In this document: positions 58,401-64,000 of the stretch, in pieces
Position numbering within the stretch: position 1 is the stretch's first letter
Layout: every line of letters starts with the position of its first letter
Source of the DNA: Pomphorhynchus laevis
Taxonomy: Eukaryota > Acanthocephala > Palaeacanthocephala > Echinorhynchida > Pomphorhynchidae
Direction: 5' to 3'
DNA length: 64,000 bases
NCBI GenBank assembly: GCA_012934845.2
Contig: WNNJ02000931.1
Location: forward strand, 1-64,000
Translations under genes and position numbers: made by a program
The notes under the pieces: model-generated
Database searches by the model: none
What the model saw: only the letters and a program-made list of their open reading frames with translations
What the model was told of the DNA's origin: nothing

Positions 58401-61400
58401 AATTCAGCAACAACCTCTGCCTAGTGTTTAAGGTTGATCCGCACACTGCAATTTGATCTGGTAATGTGCCTAAGTCTCAATCAATAAAGATAGTGTCGGA
58501 AACGCCTTCATTCACAATGTCACATAGGCGACCGAAACGACCAGTGTGTACATCATTCTACTGATGAGTGTTGCTGGGTATTCATCATTTCGATGCTGAA
58601 GTGATCGTCTAGAAGTGACATGGTGACTGAAAGTCGTGAATCGAAGTTTGAAGTTCAGTCTTCTAAGCAACACCATTTTCTATAAATGCCGTATTTCCTA
58701 AGAAATCCTGGACCGTTGTGATAACGAGTGATATTTAACCCAGTGATATATGTTTCATTTCTTATCTTATATATAGAGAGAAAACTAACATTTTTTATTA
58801 AATAGGATTAAGTAGACTTTAACTTCTGTAAAATTGATAAATGCTTGAAAATAAAATTTGTATTAAAAAATTACTGTTAGCATCTTCTGAAGATGCTAAC
58901 ATAAGTTAGCGAAATATCAAAAATAATATATTCTTTCATTTGATCCAATAATTATTTATCATGGGAGAAATTTTAGGAATAACATGTTAGTGTATTACAT
59001 AAATCAAAATATTGTAAAAATATCAAAATATTGTAATATTGGGCTTACTGTAATGTACATTAAATTGTCGAAATTATTTATTAAGGTGGCAGAGAGCGAA
59101 CAGTCATCATACACTGAATTAGTTGAGCAATTAACCCAACGACTTATAAGTGACATGGAGAAAGCAAGGTTGTATTTATAATTTTAAATTCAAGTGTTTG
59201 GCATTAAGCTTTGTAGGGCGATATTTAAATGGATTACTGTAAAAAATCTGAATATAATTGAGTTTAAGGACACTTTAACGGACGAATCTCCAATGTGGCT
59301 TCTTCGAGGTATTAAATATGGCACTGAAACTTATCATACATTATTCATGCGATTGTGTAGGTATGTGAAATCTAATTAAATAAAGGTTAAAGTCTTGTAT
59401 ACAATTTAAAAATTAATAAATTTTTATTCTTCTTTAAATTAATAATTTTTAAATAATAATTAATAATTTTTTATTATTACATAAAACAATTTGTACATAA
59501 AGTTAGTACTCAAGGCTATAACTTATTTTTTATATATTTACTGGTATAAATTATTAGTTATAGCTAATATTAGAAATAACTTACTGGAATCTAAATAGTA
59601 AAAGTCAGTTTATTTCTGGTCTCATGTACCGTCCTTCACAAAGAGTATTCTGTACCCTTCTGGAAGACATCAGTGCGACAATCTTCAATTGAGTTATTCA
59701 GAAGATTACAATAATCGATAGATTACAATGACTGGACTCGATAGGGTCCAAGTAATCATTTGCTGGTAGATTGAATTGGCAATTGATCTTAAAAGCTGTA
59801 TAAATGAAAAGGGGCATATGAGATTTAGATGGAATTTGCGATGGATTTTAAACGAAAAGATCTATCAATAGATCCTCACTGATATAGCCTTCTTAAGAAG
59901 AGAGGATTATGGGAGAAGGAGTTGCTCCAAAAATGCAATGATGTACTTTACTTTCGGTAATAAACTTATTGCTTCCGGAGAATGCGACGGAAGTGCATTC
60001 ATACTGATTTTTTAGAAATATACGATCATTGCGAATGACATTGAAATATATATTAATTTTTAATAAATCAGTAATTTCTTCTTGATTCCACTTATCGATT
60101 TGCGAAAATATATCTTTAATGAGTGTTTTGATTGTAAATTTGCACGAATTATCAATTGTTTTAGAAAGCGGATGGAATCAATGACAAGAAATGAAATAAG
60201 TTAATATAAAGTATATTACTATAAAATATATAATACTATATATAAGATAAGATAATATATTTTCACCTTATTAGCTACAATAACGTCAAAAGTTTTAAAT
60301 AAATTTTGATTTTTAATTTTTAAAATTTAATTTTTATTAAATTTTTACGATAAAAAGGAAAGATTTTTTTCGGCTTATTAGTTACAATCACGTCAAATTC
60401 TTGTGCATTTGTTATAAATTCATAATTTTCCATTAAGTTATGCTGGTTTACACTGCGTTAATGTGAAAGGGCATTCGAAGAGTTTTGGGTACGAACCAGG
60501 GCTCCCTATTAAAAGTGGTCAATTTTTAAATACTTGGAATTCAGTGTTAATAGATGATGAATGGCGTTTTGTACAATGCAATTGGGGTGCAAGGTATGTT
60601 TGAATTTTTAGATTTATTTACATTCTTATAAAAAATTGAATTCTGGGTATTTTTAATATTATAATAATATTATAATATTAAATACAATATTTTAATATTA
60701 TTTTAGTATTATAATAAAAAAGCTTAAAAAAGAATATTACTTTAACATTCTTAAAAAGAATATAATACTAGCATAATCTGATTATATTTTTTGTAGAATG
60801 AAAACATTTTTTATCTAAATAGAAATTGATTTATATTAAATATTAATTATTATATTTATTTTATATAAAATTAATCATAAAATTCTTAAGTTTAAATATC
60901 AGAATGAAATTCTTTTAAAGATCTTTAATTTGGTCGTTTCATAAGTATTAAGAAATTTATTAAAACCGGAGATATCAGATGGACATTAAAGCCATCATGT
61001 ATATATCATTATATATCATATATATTTTACCGAATTCACTGCGTTGGTTTTGCACACAATGGGTATTCGTATAAATATAAAAAGTACTATTTAGATAATT
61101 AATATAAATTTATGGTTTATTTAAAAAATGACTAATATTTCCGTTAAGACTAATCATTTCAAATATTTTGTAATTTTCCTATAAATGATAATAGGAGCTA
61201 TCGAAGTATTTAGGGAATTTTTGGAATAAAACTAATTTATTCGTTTCTATAAATTTATAAAACTTTAAATCAGAAATAATGGAATTTTTCAAATTTCGTT
61301 CGATCAATTTTTGTTATTTTAATGATTTAGTATTTAAATTCTAGTATAAAAGTAATTGACAATAGACCATTTAATTCAACTCTAGAAATATTTAAAAGAT

Positions 61401-64000
61401 GTTAGATAAAAACAACAATATCACAATCAACACTCGTTTAAAGTCCAGAATAATCACCATGTAGGTTATGCGTCTTCTAAAGCGGTAAGATATCTGGTCA
61501 TGTTGCCATTGACTCACTCAAGTAGGTTGCTGCTGGGTTTGTCTTGCTTTACTTATTATCCATCTGGGCGATGATTAATGGATTAGAAGGTTACACTTCA
61601 TGACTTATTTGTTGTTGGCAAAATATTTTGCTTATTTTGTTATTTTAACGATTTGGTATTTAAATTGTCGTATAAAATCAATTTAATTACACAATCTATA
61701 AATATATCAAACAAAATATTAGAGAAACAGTGATAAAAAGTTCAGAATAATCCCAAAGGTAGGCAGGACGTCTTCTTTAGCGGTGCGATATTCAGATAAC
61801 TCCTCCTTATTTTAAAAATAGAAAGTTTTATTATTAGGATTTTTAAATTGTTTATTGATGATTGCCATTTCCAGTTATTAAATTATTAATAATTTATTTA
61901 CGGATGAAAAATTGAGTTTTATTTTCACGAAAGGGTAATATTTCATTTCAGGTAATAAATAATATAAAAATATAGTATTTGTGGTGATTCCTTATAACTC
62001 TAATTTATAAAATGTTTTAAATAATAATAGTGTTTTGCTAGAATATGGAAATTATATTCCAATTTAGGTGTGCAATATTAGCAGTAATATTGGTGTGTGG
62101 TAATATTTCAATTAGCTATACTCGATCATCTTTCAAATTAACGTTTTTATCGAAATTTGAGCCCTTTTAAATATTTAATTTGATTTTATATTAAAATATA
62201 TGATTGTAATATATAATTGATTAGTATAAGTTTAGTTAAGAATATTAACGATTATGTACAAATCAACATCTTAAATTAATAAAATATTACAAGTCTCGTC
62301 AAATGAGTGTATACCTCTCAATTCGACTCAGTAAAATCAAAGAGCACGTGTCTAAATTGTTAATAAAGTATAGTTCAACGCTGCAAATGCAGTTGAAAAA
62401 CTAATTATAAATTATTATATTTAACAAATAAATCAATATTTGACAATTATAATATTTAACAATAGGCTTCATTATATGTTGTTTGTTTCTGTTTATAAAT
62501 TCAGAATAAGCATGGCAATATATTTATTATTATAAAGCCTTTATAATATTCTTTGTTTTACTTAGCTGTCTTTTTCGTATTTATTATTAGAGACTGTTAT
62601 CGATGTTATGTTTTTCTAACTTCAAATGCTCATATCTGAATGTATGTCTTATACATAAAGTATGTATTCTAAAATAAATAAAACTTTAATTAAATTATTA
62701 TTGAAATACTAATAATTTGTAATATTAGTATGATTAACATTTAATATGATAGTTAATATTTAATGATATTATAAATCATAATTATATATTATATTATTAA
62801 TATTAATTATTATCATTTAATATAATCTTATCAAATAAATTTTGATACTTTGATTAATGAATTTATAATTAAAAATATTCTTTCGTTTAAGACAATGAGA
62901 TTATTTTTAGACATTTGGTTATGTGCAAGGATTCACTTGACCTGGAAGAAAACAGTAATTTAATAAATGGGGATGGCAATCAAGCCAATCCGGATAAGAT
63001 CGAATATGAGTACGACGATCATTATTTTTTCACTGATCCGGAAGAATTTATATACGAATTTTTCCCTTTTGATCCGGCATGGCAACTACTTCGAAAGCCA
63101 TTGTCTTTAAGTGAATTTGAAAACCTGCCATTTGTACGTTCATTACTATTCCACTATTCTCTTGGCTTCGTTAATCAAAATAAAGCTGTTATAATCGCTG
63201 ATGAACGTGGTTCGTGTGACGTTAAATTAAGAATGCCTGAACATTTAGAACATGATCTTGTGTTTCATTCACAGTTGAGAATCATTTCACCAGTAACAGC
63301 TAATTCGACGGAATATGATAACAATTCACTATCAGCTGACACACAAAGTGGCAAAATCAACAAAACCTCGGAATCAGACGAGATCGACAATACAAAGCTT
63401 GAGAATTTCGTACTTCACACCGTTGACGATGGTATCGTTTCGTTTAATATTCACTTGCCAAAACGAGGGGCATACTATTTAGAGTTGTTTGCAAATACAA
63501 TAAGGAAGGACATTAGTATTTTCGGACAGACATTTAAACTTAGATGTGTATGTAAATATAAAATAATATGTGAAAAACTAAAGCAAAGAATGCACGCATT
63601 ACCACAATGTGCAAACGGGGAATGGGGTCCAGCAAAGGCGGTACGCTACTACGGTTGGAAATCAATATCACACAGTGATGCCATAATTGAAAGTGTGTAC
63701 AGTGATTTATACATAATATTCCAGATTCCAAAGATATTAAGAATTCATTGTAAACTCAGTAGTACGAATCATTCAGCTTTGTCAGCGTGCCCACACGTTA
63801 TCACTCATATAAACAACGACTGCGTTCTCACGATATGTGTTCAACTGTTATGTAACGCACAATACGGACTAGACATATATGCCTTTGATCCTGATGCCAA
63901 CTGTAAACGAAAAGTCATGTCACATTGCTGTAAATACCTAATAAATCGAAGCGATTCATTTTCGCATTTGCTAATAGGTCATAATAGATCTGACAATCCT
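43042..64000 (+). CDS. Hil: Hillarin / LTD-1-type LIM and transglutaminase-like protein (3' end outside window)
   Basis: Ten exons placed by GT-AG sites and matching phases: 43042-43479, 46488-46602, 52076-52162, 52603-52725, 56433-56618, 57842-57964, 59086-59168, 59217-59360, 60438-60593, 62911->64000. Domains in order: LIM (exon 1), linker, acidic/basic coiled coil (exons 3-5), proline-rich stretch (exon 6), transglutaminase-like core (exons 7-9), KY-type C-terminal region (exon 10). This is the architecture of fly hillarin and worm LTD-1, relatives of vertebrate kyphoscoliosis peptidase; known roles are at the cytoskeleton/septin-rich cortex. Exon 2 ends in phase 1 and exon 3 starts in phase 0, so at least one exon between them is unplaced. 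Introns total over 18 kb and hold most TE insertions of this region. The catalytic Cys, His and Asp of active transglutaminases are not evident. Confidence 0.9.
43480..43980. other. hillarin intron 1, 5' part: nothing recognised
   Basis: AT-rich; no repeat supported before the F6 copy. Confidence 0.5.
43980..44215 (-). repeat. F6 repeat, inverted copy in hillarin intron 1
   Basis: Same arrangement as 42470-42680: T/A-rich tail then module. Confidence 0.75.
44105..44172 (-). ncRNA. F6 split hammerhead module, best-preserved copy
   Basis: Minus strand order: CUGCUAUGUUGGGU (III'), C (site), GAGGAA (I'), UAAAGCUC (II' region), GAAA, ACCU-gau-AACAUAGCAG (III), UUCCUC (I), CUGAUGA, CCGCUUA (II region). 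Helix III has 14 pairs with a 3-nt bulge, helix I 6 perfect pairs, helix II 4 pairs set two bases from the core. Confidence 0.65.
44525..45540 (+). mobile_element. LINE A copy 3, 5'-truncated, in hillarin intron 1
   Basis: RT from the motif A region (FLDFSAAFD equivalent at 44545) to the 3' tail. Frames 44486-44794 and 44934-45119 carry pieces (VKYLGFTITVNG). Stops, frameshifts, and a stop in place of the Gln of GVPQGSP. Dead. Confidence 0.87.
45737..45797 (-). ncRNA. F9 hammerhead-like core, copy 1
   Basis: Minus strand: CUUGUA, CUGAUGA, GUCAU-UGUG-AUGAC (5-bp helix II), GAAA, then a helix III hairpin GGUA-CUUGC-UACC. I could not find a partner for helix I next to the site. Confidence 0.5.
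46173..46225 (+). ncRNA. F9 hammerhead-like core, copy 2
   Basis: CUAAUGA (one core change), the same 5-bp helix II, GAAA, and a 6-bp helix III (ACGGUA/UACCGU, loop CUUGC). Helix III is formed partly by the right arm of the foldback. Confidence 0.5.
46488..46602 (+). CDS. Hil: hillarin exon 2: linker after the LIM domain
   Basis: Acceptor TTATTAG|CCT and donor GGCAA|GTAATT; 115 bp, phase 0 in, phase 1 out. Encodes PRVDGMSVGIQHAVNAQNLL and then a His/Pro-rich end (HHFPVLPPA). The phase fits exon 1 exactly. The VDGMSVGIQHAVNAQ part resembles short repeats after the LIM domain in hillarins (inference from memory of the family). Confidence 0.75.
46603..47090. other. hillarin intron 2, 5' part: nothing recognised
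   Basis: AT-rich, no repeat or exon supported. Confidence 0.5.
47148..48297 (+). pseudogene. LINE A ORF1, broken
   Basis: 47148-47330 matches the N-terminus of the copy at 32439; 47510-47971 holds SVKISNLPAHLEDADI and the knuckles CSRCHKWGHWASSC and CGVCSSSSC; 47964-48299 is the C-terminal part. Frameshifts near 47335 and at the G run near 47935. The third knuckle (CSNFGG instead of CANCGG) has lost a Cys. Confidence 0.85.
48416..50877 (+). pseudogene. LINE A ORF2: APE endonuclease and reverse transcriptase, broken
   Basis: Starts MQSTREPFSLNILQWNSGGA. Endonuclease motifs: LNILQWN, ADVIVLQETQ, LANVYIRPGE, ILGDFNDKTGRW, SHDLIRW (for SDH). RT in 49523-50761: RPISIQNALVPIYGKALALK, FLDFSAAFDRIS (motif A), GVPQGSPLSPILY (motif B), VVYADDTTALF (catalytic YADD), SAKSQVVVFH, IKYLGFTVTVN. 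The C-terminal end (SRKSAFWIGWWAQIPLN) is in a third frame to 50877. Frameshifts near 48600, 49100, 49540 and 50757. Function in family: target-primed reverse transcription. Confidence 0.9.
51011..52075. other. hillarin intron 2, 3' part
   Basis: AT-rich. A missing hillarin exon (length 3n+2) may lie here or in 46603-47090; I could not place one. Confidence 0.5.
52076..52162 (+). CDS. Hil: hillarin exon 3: coiled coil
   Basis: Acceptor ATTTAG|GAA, donor TTTCAG|GTTTAT; 29 codons, phase 0 to 0: ELVAARKQICQLQKDIELKQ followed by KEEEDALFQ, heptad-like and highly charged. Confidence 0.8.
52603..52725 (+). CDS. Hil: hillarin exon 4: coiled coil
   Basis: Acceptor TTATTCAG|AAA, donor GCTGAT|GTAAGT (perfect consensus); 41 codons, phase 0 to 0: KFLEERRREEERIEKELDSE and then WNHNLQELRMKYENGG. 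Confidence 0.85.
53113..53615. repeat. Segmental repeat R480, copy 1
   Basis: Nearly identical to 54209-54700. It starts at the 'acaacgtctgttatttatta' block that follows F6 modules and runs to 'gatgatcc', where LINE A copy 5 is inserted. Confidence 0.88.
53616..53970 (+). mobile_element. LINE A copy 5, 3' end only
   Basis: About 350 bp: the last ~75 codons of ORF2 (FSRERPPEQRLRFLKLLVSR, VKDPGWFSRKLPCWIVWGAQ, stop after LRP) and the 3' UTR ending in TTTATTTATTTA. The reading frame is nearly intact to the stop, and it gives the true ORF2 C-terminus of the family. Severe 5' truncation is typical for LINEs. Confidence 0.9.
53971..54208 (+). repeat. F6 repeat, copy d
   Basis: Upstream part (54000-54120) matches 15000-15115; the module follows and leads directly into R480 copy 2. 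Confidence 0.75.
54131..54200 (+). ncRNA. F6 split hammerhead module, copy d
   Basis: CUGCUAUGUUGGGU (III'), A (site), GAGGAG (I'), UUAGGGG (II'), CC, GAAA, CC...AGCAUAGCAG (III), UUCCU (I, one C lost), CUGAUGA, CCUCUAA (II). Helix II is best here: 7 pairs with one G-U. Confidence 0.6.
54209..54700. repeat. Segmental repeat R480, copy 2
   Basis: Copy without the LINE A insertion; it continues from 'gatcattg' where copy 1 is interrupted, so it shows the empty site. Confidence 0.88.
54701..56432. other. hillarin intron 4, 3' part: nothing recognised
   Basis: AT-rich, a few short direct repeats ('ttgactattgattgaaaaagtcg' type at 55607 and 56133). No exon or element supported. Confidence 0.5.
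56433..56618 (+). CDS. Hil: hillarin exon 5: long basic/acidic helix
   Basis: Acceptor ATTATAG|GTA, donor ATAATG|GTATCT; 62 codons, phase 0 to 0. Starts VISKFQEEKKYLKNNLTIKR; continues with EQERRETTELVARQSKEMLK and ends ERNRIEIM. Predicted coiled coil. Confidence 0.85.
56905..57130. repeat. Inverted F1 dimer joined to an F4 fragment
   Basis: F4 piece (56905-56957, +), inverted F1 piece (56958-57028), then direct F1 piece (57029-57130). The F1-F1 junction is a perfect 35-bp palindrome (17-bp arms, single central base) at about 57010-57046. Confidence 0.8.
57044..57119 (+). ncRNA. F1 split hammerhead module, intronic copy
   Basis: GGCAGCC, GAAAC, CUGAUGGUAG, UUCACCCUA, CUGAUAA (one core change), GUGCUGCC, UACCAUCAG, CUCGU, C, UAGGAGUGA. 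All three helices still pair. Confidence 0.65.
57131..57841. other. hillarin intron 5, 3' part
   Basis: F1 repeat tail to about 57240, then AT-rich sequence with 'agcaaataaatggtaatt' repeated at 57606-57690. Confidence 0.5.
57842..57964 (+). CDS. Hil: hillarin exon 6: proline-rich stretch
   Basis: Acceptor TTTCTAG|AGA, donor ATAAAG|GTAATT; 41 codons, phase 0 to 0: RKQGIPVVFKNPPPPLPLTK then RKIDLYPNANVLKYVDEIAI. The PPPPLP stretch could bind SH3/WW/EVH1 partners. Confidence 0.88.
58245..58720 (+). repeat. Hammerhead repeat F2 copy in hillarin intron 6
   Basis: Matches the 20940-22145 cluster; one complete module and flanking unit sequence on both sides. Confidence 0.8.
58527..58619 (+). ncRNA. 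F2 split hammerhead module, intronic copy
   Basis: GGCGACC, GAAAC, helix III strand, UCAUUCUA (I), CUGAUGA, GUGUUGCU (II), hairpin with UUUCGAUG, GAUCGU (III'), C, UAGAAGUGA (I'). Helix I: 8 pairs with one bulge. Core intact. Confidence 0.65.
58881..58926 (+). ncRNA. F7 hammerhead-like motif, stronger copy
   Basis: CUGAAGA, U, GCUAAC-AUAA-GUUAGC (6-bp helix II), GAAA, UAUC, AAAAAU. Core intact; helix I only two or three A-U pairs. Confidence 0.45.
59086..59168 (+). CDS. Hil: hillarin exon 7: start of transglutaminase-like region
   Basis: Acceptor TATTAAG|GTG, donor GCAAG|GTTGTA; 83 bp, phase 0 to 2: VAESEQSSYTELVEQLTQRL, ISDMEKAR. Joins to exon 8 through a split Arg codon. The next intron is only 48 bp. 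Confidence 0.9.
59217..59360 (+). CDS. Hil: hillarin exon 8: transglutaminase-like core, first part
   Basis: Acceptor TTTGTAG|G, donor TGTAG|GTATGT; 144 bp, phase 2 to 2: AIFKWITVKNLNIIEF...ESPMWLLRGIKYGTETYHTL. In active transglutaminases the Cys sits just before a helix like YHTLFMRLC; here the matching stretch is GTETYHT with no Cys. Confidence 0.92.
59361..60437. other. hillarin intron 8: nothing recognised
   Basis: No repeat or element supported. Confidence 0.5.
60438..60593 (+). CDS. Hil: hillarin exon 9: transglutaminase-like core, second part
   Basis: Acceptor ATTAAG|T, donor GCAAG|GTATGT; 156 bp, phase 2 to 2: YAGLHCVNVKGHSKSFGYEP, then FLNTWNSVLIDDEWRFVQCN, WGA. The usual HAWN (catalytic His) is NTWN, and the usual VD-x-x-W (Asp) is VQCNW. 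Confidence 0.93.
60594..62910. other. hillarin intron 9
   Basis: AT-rich. An old direct duplication (about 61310-61495 and 61640-61795; shared 'tattttaacgatttggtatttaaatt' type and 'gtcttctttagcggt' type blocks). No element recognised. Confidence 0.5.
62911..64000 (+). CDS. Hil: hillarin exon 10: KY-type C-terminal region, open to window end
   Basis: Acceptor TTTTTAG|A completes Arg (WGAR-HL). 363 codons open to the edge: YEYDDHYFFTDPEEFIYEFF, FENLPFVRSLLFHYSLGF, then an acidic Ser/Asn-rich insert (about 63300-63400), KRGAYYLELFANTIRKD, and NGEWGPAKAVRYYGWKSISH. These blocks are the conserved part downstream of the transglutaminase-like core in hillarin/KY proteins, and the WGPAK block starts a second similar module. 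No stop is reached. Confidence 0.93.

Overview
This is an AT-rich, intron-containing animal nuclear genome segment. The best evidence is a long multi-exon gene for a hillarin/LTD-1-type protein (one LIM domain, coiled coil, transglutaminase-like KY domain) on the + strand from 43042 to beyond the window end, and a compact single-exon SDHAF4 gene at 33786-34067. Together with non-LTR elements of the I/R1/Jockey, CR1 and CR1/L2 types, this suggests a protostome invertebrate. I cannot name the phylum safely. Most of the rest is repeats and broken retroelements, and most short open frames in it are chance.

Layout. 1-300: AT tract plus two decayed Penelope-type hammerhead motifs. 300-2265 and 7290-11145: two blocks of one 14-bp T/G minisatellite. 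2266-7290, between them: a mosaic of four families of ~355-465 bp tandem repeats, each carrying hammerhead-ribozyme sequence (F5, F8, F3, F1). 11147-12680: 5'-truncated LINE A. 12680-16300: AT-rich DNA with an old tandem duplication and copies of a dispersed repeat carrying another hammerhead-like module (F6). 17080-19920: decayed CR1-like LINE. 20090-20330: Penelope GIY-YIG fragment. 20480-22140: F4 and F2 hammerhead repeats. 25490-25845 and 36050-36810: fragments of a retroelement C-terminal nuclease region. 26390-27965: two LINE C 3' ends. 29150-31260: F5 array on the minus strand. 31257-32560: LINE A ORF1, minus strand. 33786: SDHAF4. 40330-42460: two decayed LINE D copies. 43042 onward: hillarin, whose introns hold three LINE A insertions (one near full length, 47.1-51.0 kb), F6 repeats, a foldback element with a hammerhead core, and F1/F2 copies.

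Main observation. The window is packed with hammerhead-bearing repeats of retrozyme/Penelope style. F5 and F8 have the ordinary strand order. F1-F4 and F6 have all three core strands (CUGANGA, GAAA, UH cleavage strand) and all three helices, but in the opposite cyclic order, so one unit can pair fully only as a triple pseudoknot. Two adjacent tandem units can form an ordinary hammerhead: strand 1 from unit n, strands 2 and 3 from unit n+1. This would be a self-cleaving RNA that works only as a dimer or multimer and releases unit-length RNA. The helices are supported by compensatory differences between families. The folding and cleavage are inferences.
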